Of a stretch of 59,163 bases of DNA, positions 34,944-44,124 are shown piece after piece (the stretch's first letter is position 1; each line of letters opens with the position of its first letter). The stretch is from positions 1-59,163 of the forward strand of contig JALWVU010000025.1 of the NCBI GenBank assembly GCA_027079305.1, in the 5' to 3' direction. The translations under genes were made by a program, and so were the position numbers. The notes beneath the pieces were generated by a model that made no database searches, was not told the DNA's origin, and saw only the letters and a list, made by a program, of their open reading frames with translations. Origin of the DNA: Aquificaceae bacterium (lineage in GTDB: Bacteria; Aquificota; Aquificia; Aquificales; Aquificaceae).

Positions 34944-36530
34944 TCAAGCTCCTCCCCTCCACCTTCTCAGGGCGGAAGGTTTTATGCCTCCCTTATGACT
35001 TCTGATCATTTCCCTAACAGACTCCCTAAGACCTGCTGTCTCGAGCTCCTCCCTCGGGATATCTATCCGGAGTCTTTCCAAGGCGCCCTCAAACTCCGCC
35101 TCGATGTCCGTGGTTCTGAGGTTCAGGATATCTTCCGGAACATCGTAATACTCCTCACGCAGGATCATCTGAGCAAGCTCCCTCGCCCTGTGGGAGAGGT
35201 TAAGCTGATCGAGATCTATCTCTGGCCTGAGCTCAAAGAGACCTTTCAGGAACACCCTTTCGGTGAAACTGAGCCTGTCCTCTTCCCCTGAAGGCGGTTC
35301 CTCCCTTCTCCTGTAAACTTTCGAAGAGAGAATGTCGAGCGGTATCTTGGTCAACTTGCTAAGCTCGGAGAGGAGAGCGAAAGATCTTATCTCATCCTTC
35401 ATAAAGGAGGCAAAGTAGGTGAAGTCCCTTACAGCCTCCTCTACCTTTTCACCCTTCTTTACTCTCTCGAGAAGGAGCTGAAATACCTCTGAGGAGTTTT
35501 CTATTAGGGCCTTAAGAGCCTTCTTACCTTCCCTGCTGATGAAGTCGTGAGGGTCCATGCCATCGGGGAGAAATACGGGGTATACATCGATTCCTGCGGA
35601 AAGAAGGTGAGGTGTGGCAAGTCTCATGGCCTTTCTGCCTGCCTCGTCCCCGTCGAAGAGAAGGTAGACCCTGCTCACGAACCTGGAAAGTATCTGGGCG
35701 TGCTCTTTACCGAAGGAGGTTCCCAAAGTGGCGACCGCGTTTCTAAAACCCTCCTGATGGAGGCTTATGACATCGAAGTATCCTTCGACGAGAACCGCGC
35801 TTTTTAGATCCCGGAGGTAGTTAAGCCCTTCGTATAGTCCGAAGAGGAGCTCTCTCTTTTTGAAGACCTCACTCTCGGGAGAGTTGACATACTTGGGGCC
35901 TTCTCCGCCGAGGAGCCTACCTCCGAAACCGACGAACCTTCCTCTCGGATCCCTTATTGGTATGACCAACCTGTTTCTAAACAGGTCCCTGAACTTACTC
36001 TCGTCCAGCCTCGTTATGTTCCCCGTCTTTTCGTAGATCTCGAGCGCGCCTTCTTTCCTGAGGAACTCTGCAAGCTCCTTGGTCGGAGGGGAGAACCCCA
36101 GCATGAACTTCTTCGCGGTAATACCCTCTATGCCTCTTTCCTTCAGGTATTCGAGAGCCTCCCTGTTCTCTTTCAGTTTAGAGTGATAAAACTCGGCCAC
36201 CCTCTCAAGGATCTGATGGATCTTGGCCTTCTCTCCGGACTCGTCCTTTATCTTCAACCTTATCCCGTATCTCCTCGCGAGCTGTTTGGCAGCCTCTATG
36301 TAGGAGATGTTCTCGTAAAGGGAGACGAACTTTATCGCATCCCCTCCCACACCACAGCCGAAGCACTTGAATATCTGTCTCGAGGGGGAGACGTAGAAGG
36401 AAGGTGTTCTGTCTGGATGGAAGGGGCAGTTGGCCCTGAAGTTGGTTCCCACCCTCTCCAAGTGAATGTAATCGGATACGACGTCCACTATGTCTAATTC
36501 TCTTCTAAGCTCGTCTATATCCGATGACAT
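34944..36530 (-). CDS. dnaG: DNA primase
   Basis: The 528-aa product from the ATG at 36530 begins MSSDIDELRRELDIVDVVSD. The CHC2 zinc finger (CPFHPDRTPSFYVSPSRQIF then KCFGCG) is at about residues 38-65, and the TOPRIM domain (LVEGYFDVISLHQEGF, FDGDEAGRKA) is in the middle. The C-terminal DnaB-interaction part is compact. An upstream Met at 36569 is rejected as family members start near this ELRR helix. It is transcribed with mreBC upstream and rpoD downstream. Confidence 0.96.
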   Translation of the reverse strand: MSSDIDELRRELDIVDVVSDYIHLERVGTNFRANCPFHPDRTPSFYVSPSRQIFKCFGCGVGGDAIKFVSLYENISYIEAAKQLARRYGIRLKIKDESGEKAKIHQILERVAEFYHSKLKENREALEYLKERGIEGITAKKFMLGFSPPTKELAEFLRKEGALEIYEKTGNITRLDESKFRDLFRNRLVIPIRDPRGRFVGFGGRLLGGEGPKYVNSPESEVFKKRELLFGLYEGLNYLRDLKSAVLVEGYFDVISLHQEGFRNAVATLGTSFGKEHAQILSRFVSRVYLLFDGDEAGRKAMRLATPHLLSAGIDVYPVFLPDGMDPHDFISREGKKALKALIENSSEVFQLLLERVKKGEKVEEAVRDFTYFASFMKDEIRSFALLSELSKLTKIPLDILSSKVYRRREEPPSGEEDRLSFTERVFLKGLFELRPEIDLDQLNLSHRARELAQMILREEYYDVPEDILNLRTTDIEAEFEGALERLRIDIPREELETAGLRESVREMIRSHKGGIKPSALRRWRGGA

Positions 36531-36587
36531 TACCTTTTGAGAATTTAAACCGCCTACTGAGACTGTCAAGATACTATTAGGAAGCTC

Positions 36588-37382
36588 TTACTTTATCACA
36601 AAAACATAGTCCTCTTCTCTCGGAATAGCCTCGGGTTCCACCTTTACCTCCTTAAAAAAGGGATCCTTACCTCTTCTGACCTCTTTCACCCTGCCTATCA
36701 GGAAGGGAGGGATTTTCTTCTTTACACCCACGAGGTAGACCTCCTCACCCACCTCTACCTCGTCCTCAAGGCCTACGTGGAGCAAGGAGCCCTGCGGGAA
36801 ACCGCCTCTGTAGATGTATCTCTTCCCCTTAGCTCCCAGGACCGCGGTTGTTGAAAATTTCTCGTTGTAAGTGGTTATAACCTTGCTTGTAGAACCGAAG
36901 ACGGACTCTACAAAACCGACCACTGAGTTTTCGGTAACTACGAGATCTCCCTCCTTTATACCTTTGTTTTTACCGCCCTCTATTATCACAAATAGATCAA
37001 AACCGGTAGGGTCGTAGTAGAGTATCCTGCTTACCACATAGTTGAGCTTTCTGAAGCCAGAAGAGACTTTAAGCTTCTTCTCCAGCTTCTCAAGCTCGAT
37101 CAGACAGACCGCGAGCTCTTTCTCCGTGAGTAGCAGGGAGTTCAGTCTTCTCTTCAATCTTACATTCTCTTTGGCGACGTCCACGTTGTGAACGTATGTG
37201 CTTATTTCCTCTCTGAGTTCCGATACACTTCTTTCCTTAAACCTGACAACAGGGGCGACGACCTGATTTATGGCGGATACTATCGTCCTGACATAGGATA
37301 TGCGCGACAGGTCCGAGAAAAACACGATCAGACCGAGAATGGTTACGAGCAAAGAAAGAACGTGAAATCTTGCCCCTGTCAT
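36588..37382 (-). CDS. mreC: rod-shape-determining protein MreC
   Basis: A 264-aa protein with one N-terminal membrane span (FHVLSLLVTILGLIVFFSD), a coiled coil (about residues 65-105, VAKENVRLKRRLNSLLLTEKE) and a periplasmic double beta-barrel (FDLFVIIEGGKNKGIKEGDLVV, VVGFVESVFGSTSKV). It positions the cell-elongation machinery with MreB. The start overlaps the mreB stop by 4 nt. mreD is not visible next to it. Confidence 0.93.
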   Translation of the reverse strand: MTGARFHVLSLLVTILGLIVFFSDLSRISYVRTIVSAINQVVAPVVRFKERSVSELREEISTYVHNVDVAKENVRLKRRLNSLLLTEKELAVCLIELEKLEKKLKVSSGFRKLNYVVSRILYYDPTGFDLFVIIEGGKNKGIKEGDLVVTENSVVGFVESVFGSTSKVITTYNEKFSTTAVLGAKGKRYIYRGGFPQGSLLHVGLEDEVEVGEEVYLVGVKKKIPPFLIGRVKEVRRGKDPFFKEVKVEPEAIPREEDYVFVIK

Positions 37383-38404
37383 TCCATAGATATTCTCCTG
37401 ATAAGCTCGAGGTTATCGAGCACCTTACCTACTCCCCTTGCCACAGCTATTAAAGGCTCCTCGCAGTAGAAGGCCTTTATCCCGGTCTCTAATTGGATCC
37501 TCCTGTCCATATTTTTTAAGAGCGCTCCTCCGCCTGCGAGGACTATCCCCCTGTCCGCTATGTCCGCCGCAAGCTCAGGAGGAGTCCTTTCTAAGGTGAC
37601 CCTTATGGCGTTTATTATCGAGTTTATTGTGTCCTCGAGGGCCTCGGTTATGTGGTGGTTCGTTATCTTTATGGTCTTCGGGAGGCCGGTCATGTCCCTC
37701 CCCCTTATATCCATCGATCTCTCTTCCTCCTCCATTACCGCACTCCCCAGTTCTATCTTTATCCTCTCCGCGGTCTGCTCACCTATGAGGATGTGAAACT
37801 GTCTCTTTATATATTGAATTATGGCCTCGTTCATCTCGTCCCCCGCTATGCGGAGGGAGTTGGAAACCACTATGCCCGCGAGGGATATGACCGCTATCTC
37901 TGTGGTTCCACCTCCTATGTCCACCACCATGTTCCCTATCGGCTCGTCCACGGGAAGGTCCGCCCCTATCGCGGCAGCCATGGGTTCAGCTATCAGAAAT
38001 ACCTCCCTCGCTCCCGCGCTCTTGGCCGCGTCTATGACCGCCCTCTTCTCCACGGGCGTTATCCCGGTGGGAACACCTATCACCACACGGGGCTTTGGCT
38101 TGAAGAGGGTGTTCCCCAGAGCCCTCTTTATAAAGTAGGAGAGCATAACCTGTGTAATCTCGAAATCCGTTATAACCCCGTCCCTCAAAGGTCTTATGGC
38201 CTGTATGTTCTCAGGAGTTTTGCCCACCATCTCCTTGGCTTCTTTTCCAACCGCGAGAACCTTCCTGGTTTTGACGTCGATGGCCACGATCGAAGGCTCA
38301 TACATGACTATCCCTTTGCCCTGCATGTAGACAGCGGTATTGGCTGTCCCAAGGTCGATGCCCACGTTGTTTGAGAGAAAGCCCAAGATCTTATCCAGCA
38401 ACAT
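37379..38404 (-). CDS. mreB: rod-shape-determining protein MreB
   Basis: A 341-aa bacterial actin. Landmarks are NNVGIDLGTANTAVYMQGKG, the connect/phosphate motifs VVDIGGGTTEIAVISL, and VLAGGGALLKNMDRRI. A GGGAGG RBS lies 5 nt before the ATG. It is first in the mreB-mreC-dnaG-rpoD run. The divergent promoter with rel lies just upstream. Confidence 0.98.
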   Translation of the reverse strand: MLLDKILGFLSNNVGIDLGTANTAVYMQGKGIVMYEPSIVAIDVKTRKVLAVGKEAKEMVGKTPENIQAIRPLRDGVITDFEITQVMLSYFIKRALGNTLFKPKPRVVIGVPTGITPVEKRAVIDAAKSAGAREVFLIAEPMAAAIGADLPVDEPIGNMVVDIGGGTTEIAVISLAGIVVSNSLRIAGDEMNEAIIQYIKRQFHILIGEQTAERIKIELGSAVMEEEERSMDIRGRDMTGLPKTIKITNHHITEALEDTINSIINAIRVTLERTPPELAADIADRGIVLAGGGALLKNMDRRIQLETGIKAFYCEEPLIAVARGVGKVLDNLELIRRISME

Positions 38405-38426
38405 CTTTCCTCCCCTTTGAAAAGCC

Positions 38427-38439
38427 TATATTTATTCTA
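38427..38439. promoter_or_regulatory. back-to-back -10 elements of mreB and rel
   Basis: TATATTTATTCTA gives TATATT on the plus strand (7 nt before the rel ATG) and TAGAAT on the minus strand (38434-38439, about 29 nt before the mreB ATG). The two sites are adjacent, so polymerases could hardly occupy both at once. Confidence 0.5.
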
Positions 38440-40551
38440 ATGGCAGTTAGTGAACTCGAGCTTTCCGAAATTTTAGAGGAGCTGGAAAGAAGGTATCCCG
38501 AAGATCAGGAGCACATAAGGAGGGCCTTCGAGTTCATATCCGAAAAGCATAGAGATCAGCTGAGGAAGTCCGGAGAGCCTTACATCGTTCACCCGGTCAG
38601 CGTAGCCAAGATACTTGCGGACCTAAATATGGACTCCACAACTGTTATAGCAGGGCTCCTTCACGACGTTCTGGAGGATACGGAGGCTACCTACGAGGAG
38701 ATACAGGAGCTTTTCGGTCAGGAAGTGGCGGATATAGTGGAGGGGGTGACCAAGATAGGAAAGATAAAGTTCAAGAACCTAAAAGAAGCTCAGGCGGAGA
38801 ACTTTAGGAAGTTAATACTTGCCACCGCCAAGGACATAAGGGTGGTGATAGTCAAGCTGGCGGACAGGCTCCACAACATGAGGACCCTCGGGCACCTGAG
38901 GAGGGACAAGAGGATCAGGATAGCGGAGGAGACACTGAGCGTATACGCCCCCCTCGCCCACAGGCTCGGCATCTGGGAGATAAAGAGGTGTCTCGAGGAC
39001 CTTGCCTTCAAACATCTCTACCCGAGAGAATACGAGAAGGTCAGAAGGTTCGTAAGCCAGTCCTTAGAGGACCTCGAGACCTATCTGAAGAAGTTCGTCA
39101 TACCCAAGGTGAGGGAGGAGATAAAGAAGGCAGGTATAGAGGCTGAGATAACCTACAGGCCCAAGCACCTCTACAGCGTCTGGCAGAAGACCATAAGGAA
39201 GAACATAAAGCTGGAGGAGGTTCACGACCTCTTAGGGGTGAGGATCATAGTGAACACCGTTCAGGAGTGCTACATGGTTCTGGGAATAGTCCACAGCCTG
39301 TTTACGCCCGTTCCGGGGAAGTTCAAGGACTACATATCCCTTCCCAAGCCCAACCTCTACCAGTCCCTACACACCACCGTGATAGCTCCCAAGGGCAGGA
39401 TGGTGGAGTTCCAGATAAGGACCTGGGATATGCACGAGAGGGCGGAGAAGGGGATAGCTGCCCACTGGGCCTACAAGGAAGGAAAGGAGAGGGCCCAGGG
39501 GGAGGAAATATTCTCCTGGCTCAGGAACCTGGTGGAGAACATACAGGGAAGCAGGAACCCGTCCGAGGTTCTGGACAACCTCAAGAGGGAGCTCTTCTCC
39601 GAAGAGGTCTTCGTTTTCACTCCCAAGGGGGATCTGGTGGTCCTTCCCGCGGGAGCGACCCCCATAGACTTTGCCTACCACATACACACGGAGGTGGGGA
39701 ACCACTGCGCGGGAGCCAAGGTGAACGGCAGGATAGTTCCCCTCAGCTACAGGCTCCAGAGCGGTGATCAGGTGGAGATAATAACGAGCCCGAGCAAGAG
39801 ACCAAGCCCCGACTGGCTGAGCCTGGTCGTGACCTCCAAAGCGAGGAACAGGATAAAACACTACCTCAGACAGATCGAGAGGGAGAGGTTTCTCAGCGAG
39901 GGGAAAAGGATTTTCGATAAGATCAGGGAGAGCGCAGGCCTCAGTCCAGAAGAACTTATGGAAAAGCTGAAGAAGAAGATCAGCTTTAAAAACGAGGAGG
40001 AACTATACGTAGCCCTCGGAAGCGGTAAGCTCACCTTTGCTAAGGTCCTGGATCTTATCTCTCCAAAAAAGAAGAGGAAGACCGGGGACAGGATCACGTC
40101 TTCCGGTAAGGGGGTAGCGAGCGTGGAGGGCCTGGGAGGGATAATGTATGAGATAGGAAGCTGTTGTAACCCGGTTCCCGGAGACGAGATATACGGGGTG
40201 ATAACGAGGGGAAAGGGAATCGTGCTCCACGAGAAGGGCTGTAAGAATCTGGCTTACATGATGGAGAACTTCCCCGAGAAGGTCTTAAAGGCGAAGCTGA
40301 AGCCCGAAGGGAAGTTCAAGACCCGCATCAGGGTCAAGGTCAGAGACAGGATCGGTATACTCGCGGACATAACCAGAAGCATAGCTGAGAGGGGGTCGAA
40401 TATAAGGGAGTCCGTCTCCAAAACCTTAGGGGACGGGAGTGCGGTGATGGACTTCACCATAGACGTGAGCGACAGGAAACATCTGGTCGAGGTTATTAAA
40501 GCTATAAAGGCTGTGGATGGTGTGGAGAGCTGTGGAAGGCTCTACTCCTGA
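38440..40551 (+). CDS. rel: bifunctional (p)ppGpp synthetase/hydrolase
   Basis: A 703-aa Rel/SpoT-type enzyme. Order of domains: HD hydrolase (GLLHDVLEDTEATYEEI intact; KLADRLHNMRTL) at about 45-190, synthetase (YRPKHLYSVWQKT, PKPNLYQSLHTTV) at about 230-340, TGS (VFVFTPKGDLVVLPAGATP) near 385-445, helical domain, and ACT at the end (RIRVKVRDRIGILADITRS). Both active sites look intact. The start at 38440 is preferred over the frame start at 38371 that runs into mreB. No Shine-Dalgarno; TATATT is 7 nt upstream. It overlaps convergent lnt by 10 bp. Confidence 0.97.
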   Translation: MAVSELELSEILEELERRYPEDQEHIRRAFEFISEKHRDQLRKSGEPYIVHPVSVAKILADLNMDSTTVIAGLLHDVLEDTEATYEEIQELFGQEVADIVEGVTKIGKIKFKNLKEAQAENFRKLILATAKDIRVVIVKLADRLHNMRTLGHLRRDKRIRIAEETLSVYAPLAHRLGIWEIKRCLEDLAFKHLYPREYEKVRRFVSQSLEDLETYLKKFVIPKVREEIKKAGIEAEITYRPKHLYSVWQKTIRKNIKLEEVHDLLGVRIIVNTVQECYMVLGIVHSLFTPVPGKFKDYISLPKPNLYQSLHTTVIAPKGRMVEFQIRTWDMHERAEKGIAAHWAYKEGKERAQGEEIFSWLRNLVENIQGSRNPSEVLDNLKRELFSEEVFVFTPKGDLVVLPAGATPIDFAYHIHTEVGNHCAGAKVNGRIVPLSYRLQSGDQVEIITSPSKRPSPDWLSLVVTSKARNRIKHYLRQIERERFLSEGKRIFDKIRESAGLSPEELMEKLKKKISFKNEEELYVALGSGKLTFAKVLDLISPKKKRKTGDRITSSGKGVASVEGLGGIMYEIGSCCNPVPGDEIYGVITRGKGIVLHEKGCKNLAYMMENFPEKVLKAKLKPEGKFKTRIRVKVRDRIGILADITRSIAERGSNIRESVSKTLGDGSAVMDFTIDVSDRKHLVEVIKAIKAVDGVESCGRLYS

Positions 40552-41876
40552 AAGTCGAAGATCAGATATCCCGCCTCCCCGTAAGGTATCTCTTTGAGGA
40601 TCTCACCCTCCGGTGAGATCACCGCGGAGGGCCCCGTGTTGTTCACCCAGAGAACGAACCTGCCCGTCTCCAAGGCCCTCACCCGGGCCTGCCTCAGATG
40701 CTGAAAGGTCCCGTCCGAGTCCCTGAACCACCCGTCGTTGGTGAGAACCGCCATAAAGTCCGAGCACTCCGCAAACTCTCTCACCAAACCGAAGTAGGAA
40801 ACCTCAAAACAGATGGGAGTTCCCACTTTATACTTTTCCACATTCAGACATCTCGGCCCCTTCCCCGGGACGTAGTCTATACCCGCTATGGCCCCGAAGA
40901 TCTCCTTCACGAAGCGGAAGGGAAAGGGAACGTATTCCCCGAAGGGAAGAAGCCTGACCTTGTCGTAGAAGTCTACCACCCTGCCATCCTTTATCACGAA
41001 CACCGAGTTGTAAGGCTCCCACCCCTCGGAGAATCTCACATCTATCATCCCCGTGACTATTGTGACTTTTCGAGAGTATTCCAGAAGTCTTTTGCCCTCC
41101 TCGGGAAGTTCTCCACCCGTGAAGGGGAAGGCGGACTCGGGTAGGAAGACTACGTCCGGTTCCTCTTCCAGAGCCTTATCGAGAAGTTCCCAGTAGGTAG
41201 GCAGGTATCGGTAAAACTTCTCTTTGTCCAGCTTTATACTCTCTTCCACGTTTGGCTGGATCAGGGCTACCTTCAGATCCTTAGGCCTTTTGACTTCAAC
41301 GGGATCGGAGAAGACAGGCAGAAGCAGGACTACAGCGATTAGGGCGGGACCCCTTTTATCCCTTATAAGCAGAGGCGACAGAGCCAGGAACCATAGAATT
41401 AAAGAGCCTAAGTATACACCCCCCACCGAAAGATAATGGCTCAACAGAGGGAAGTCTACGAGCACCTCACCGGTCAGTAGCCAAGGGAAGCCCCCGTAAG
41501 GAAGATTGGAGCGCAGGACCTCCACTCCCGTCCATATAAAGGGGAGCAGGAGCAGGTTGAACCTTGCGAGTCTCCACATCAGGTAGGTAAGCCCGAACTG
41601 GTATAGAGTCAAGAAAAGCACGAGCAGAACTATCAAAAAGTATGCTACGGGAGGAAATACCCCTCCATAATCCACCATGGCTATCCTTATCCAGAAAAGA
41701 GAGAGGAAAAAGGAGAGAAAGCCGGTAAGGAACCAAAAGCTGAAGTCTCTTATCCGGGCGAGTATGAACAGTGAGAAAGGGAGAAGGAACCAGAGATTGA
41801 GCTTCGAGAAGGCGAGATAGAATAGGATAGCTCCCGGGAGGGAGAGGATTATCTTCTTAAATCCTTGAGCAGGCAT
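40542..41876 (-). CDS. lnt: apolipoprotein N-acyltransferase
   Basis: A 444-aa membrane enzyme that N-acylates lipoproteins. Six or seven N-terminal spans are followed by a nitrilase-like domain with the Glu-Lys-Cys triad in PESAFPF, KVRLLPFGEYVPFP and GTPICFEVSYF. It ends WVNNTGPSAVISPEG and so on, as in the family. It starts 28 nt inside the preceding gene, so it is translationally coupled. It fits with several lipoproteins in the window (CusB-like, MltD-like). Confidence 0.95.
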   Translation of the reverse strand: MPAQGFKKIILSLPGAILFYLAFSKLNLWFLLPFSLFILARIRDFSFWFLTGFLSFFLSLFWIRIAMVDYGGVFPPVAYFLIVLLVLFLTLYQFGLTYLMWRLARFNLLLLPFIWTGVEVLRSNLPYGGFPWLLTGEVLVDFPLLSHYLSVGGVYLGSLILWFLALSPLLIRDKRGPALIAVVLLLPVFSDPVEVKRPKDLKVALIQPNVEESIKLDKEKFYRYLPTYWELLDKALEEEPDVVFLPESAFPFTGGELPEEGKRLLEYSRKVTIVTGMIDVRFSEGWEPYNSVFVIKDGRVVDFYDKVRLLPFGEYVPFPFRFVKEIFGAIAGIDYVPGKGPRCLNVEKYKVGTPICFEVSYFGLVREFAECSDFMAVLTNDGWFRDSDGTFQHLRQARVRALETGRFVLWVNNTGPSAVISPEGEILKEIPYGEAGYLIFDFQE

Positions 41877-42796
41877 AGCGCGAAGAGGATACCTCCTACG
41901 AGGGCACTGATATACTGGCTTATCAGTCTCCAGAGTATAACAAATACTCCCAGCTCGAAAGGTTCCAAAAATCCTGCGAATACCGCCAGTCCCCCGAGCT
42001 CGCCCACACCGCTACCACCTGGAGTGGGACTGATGAATATGGCGTAGAGGAGACTTATCTGAGCCAGAAACAGCTCCCAAAAGTTCCCCCCCTTACCGAA
42101 AGCCATGACCAGAGCGGGAGCTATCAGGAGAAAGGCTACGTAGAGCGCCACACTGGAGAGAACGGAGAGAAGGAAGTATTTTTTCCTCTTGTAGCCATAT
42201 ATCTTCAGGTAGTTTATGTATTTTTTCAGACCCTCCATTAGCTTCCTGACCGAGGGTCTTTCCCTGTTCTTTTTAAGTAAAAAGTTGAGAACGAGGTATA
42301 CAACCCCGAACAGAAAGCTTACAAACAGGAGTATCTGCAAGACTGGGAGTATCTGCTCGGGCCTTTCCTTGAAGTGCCATATGAGAAGAGGAAGGGCGAT
42401 AATGAAGAAGGCAAGGCCTGAGATGGTCTTCATGGTAACCACGCTCATAACCTTGTGAATGTTCCCTCCCTTCCTCATAAGCATGTAGACCGCCACCAGC
42501 TCACCTCCCACGTGGGCGGGCGTAACGGTAGCCCCGAAGGTGTTCACGAAGGACATCACGTATCCGTAGAGGAAGGAGTATCTCAGGTTTACCGCTCTCG
42601 AGAGTATAAAGAGCCTCAGGTTGTCAAAGGTGTGGTAGAGAAAGAGGAATAGCAGGGAGAGAAGTAGCCACCTTCTCTTAAGACTCATCAGAACCTGGAA
42701 GGTCTCCTTGGTGAAAGTCTTGAAGATTATGTAGGAGAAGCTCAAACCGAGGACTAAGGTCAGTATCAAGGTCCCGTAGATTATGGTCCTTCTCAT
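41849..42796 (-). CDS. LPG-synthase-TM/UPF0104-type membrane protein
   Basis: A 315-aa protein with about eight membrane spans. The pattern VTPAHVGGELVAVYMLMRKGG in the first third and SPTPGGSGVGELGGLAVF near the end are typical of the lysylphosphatidylglycerol-synthetase TM (UPF0104) family of putative lipid flippases. No C-terminal synthetase domain is present, so lysyl-transfer is not implied. It overlaps hemL by 1 nt and lnt by 28 nt. Confidence 0.87.
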   Translation of the reverse strand: MRRTIIYGTLILTLVLGLSFSYIIFKTFTKETFQVLMSLKRRWLLLSLLFLFLYHTFDNLRLFILSRAVNLRYSFLYGYVMSFVNTFGATVTPAHVGGELVAVYMLMRKGGNIHKVMSVVTMKTISGLAFFIIALPLLIWHFKERPEQILPVLQILLFVSFLFGVVYLVLNFLLKKNRERPSVRKLMEGLKKYINYLKIYGYKRKKYFLLSVLSSVALYVAFLLIAPALVMAFGKGGNFWELFLAQISLLYAIFISPTPGGSGVGELGGLAVFAGFLEPFELGVFVILWRLISQYISALVGGILFALCLLKDLRR

Positions 42797-44070
42797 CAGA
42801 GGTCTTTCACCGCTTCCGATATCCTCTCCAAAGCCTCTTCTATGTGTCTTTCCTCGTGGGCGGTCCCCACGAACCAGGCCTCGAACTGGGAGGGCGGTAT
42901 GAGAACTCCTTTCTCCAAGAGTTTTCTGAAGAACCTTCCAAAGAGCTCCGTGTCCGAACTTTTAGCACTCTCGAAGTCCACCACCTCTCTGTCCGTGAAG
43001 AAAACTGTCATCATGGAGCAGATCGAGTTTATCCTGTGGGGTATGCCCTTATCCTTCAGGATCCCGCTCACGCCCTCGGACAGCTTTTTCATCCTCTCCT
43101 CCAGGAGGGGATAAGGCTCCTTGTCCCTGAGCTCCTTGAGAGTCTCCACACCGCAGACCATGGCCACCGGATTCCCAGAGAGGGTTCCCGCCTGGTAAAC
43201 GGGTCCCTCGGGAGCCACCTGAGACATGATCTCCTTCCTCCCCCCGTATGCGCCGACGGGCATACCTCCCCCGAGGATCTTCCCCAGACAGGTTATGTCG
43301 GGTTCAACTTTGAACAGCTCCTGAGCACCGCCCTTGGCAAGCCTGAAGCCGGTTATCACCTCGTCGAATATGAGGAGTGATCCGTATCTTTCCGTTATCT
43401 CCCTGAGGAACTTCAGGAAGCCCTCCTTTGGAGGGACCACCCCCATGTTACCCGCCACGGGCTCCACTATCACGCAGGCTATATCCTCCCCGTAGCGCTC
43501 GAAGGCCTCTTTTACCGCCCCTTCGTCGTTGAAGGGGACCACGAGGGTCAGCTTGGCTATCTCCTCAGGGATGCCCGGCGTTCCCGGTATGCCGAAGGTG
43601 GCAACACCAGAGCCCGCACTCACAAGCAGGCTGTCGTAGTGTCCGTGGTAGCATCCCTCGAACTTCAGGACCAGCTTCCTGCCCGTCACACCCCTCGCCA
43701 GGCGGACCGCGGACATGGTAGCTTCCGTTCCCGAGTTTACGAACCTGACCTTCTCGACCGAGGGGACCATCTCCACCACCAGCTGGGCGAGCCTGACCTC
43801 GTGGGGGTTCGTAAGACCGAAGGATAGTCCCTTTTCTGCCTCTTCTCTGACCGCCTTGACAACTTTCGGGTGGGAGTGGCCCAGTATCAAAGGCCCCCAC
43901 GAGGCAAGGAAGTCTATGTATTCCCTACCGTCCGCGTCCCAGACCTTACATCCTCTACCTTTGACAAGGGCAACGGGGCTACCTCCCACCGCCTTAAAAG
44001 CGCGGACGGGGCTGTTCACTCCTCCGGGCAGGACCTTTTGGGCTTCTTCCATCAGCTTTCGATTGTTCAT
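42796..44070 (-). CDS. hemL: glutamate-1-semialdehyde 2,1-aminomutase
   Basis: A 424-aa PLP enzyme that makes 5-aminolevulinate in the C5 heme pathway. Family text is strong: AQKVLPGGVNSPVRAFKAVGG, ADGREYIDFLASWGPLILGH, NSGTEATMSAVRLARGVTGR, LLIFDEVITGFRLAKGGAQ and the Lys site LGKILGGGMPVGAYGG. TATAAT (complement 44081-44086) lies 10 nt before the ATG with no Shine-Dalgarno. Tetrapyrrole genes hemH and cobA occur further along. Confidence 0.97.
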   Translation of the reverse strand: MNNRKLMEEAQKVLPGGVNSPVRAFKAVGGSPVALVKGRGCKVWDADGREYIDFLASWGPLILGHSHPKVVKAVREEAEKGLSFGLTNPHEVRLAQLVVEMVPSVEKVRFVNSGTEATMSAVRLARGVTGRKLVLKFEGCYHGHYDSLLVSAGSGVATFGIPGTPGIPEEIAKLTLVVPFNDEGAVKEAFERYGEDIACVIVEPVAGNMGVVPPKEGFLKFLREITERYGSLLIFDEVITGFRLAKGGAQELFKVEPDITCLGKILGGGMPVGAYGGRKEIMSQVAPEGPVYQAGTLSGNPVAMVCGVETLKELRDKEPYPLLEERMKKLSEGVSGILKDKGIPHRINSICSMMTVFFTDREVVDFESAKSSDTELFGRFFRKLLEKGVLIPPSQFEAWFVGTAHEERHIEEALERISEAVKDL

Positions 44071-44080
44071 GGCAACTAAA

Positions 44081-44116
44081 ATTATAAACGCTGTGGCCTG
44101 CTCCGAAACTTATAAT
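44081..44116. promoter_or_regulatory. divergent -10 elements of hemL and the lytic transglycosylase
   Basis: TATAAT on the minus strand (44081-44086) is 10 nt before hemL. TATAAT on the plus strand (44111-44116) is 8 nt before the ATG at 44125. No clear -35 elements. Confidence 0.5.
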
Positions 44117-44124
44117 TATTGAGG

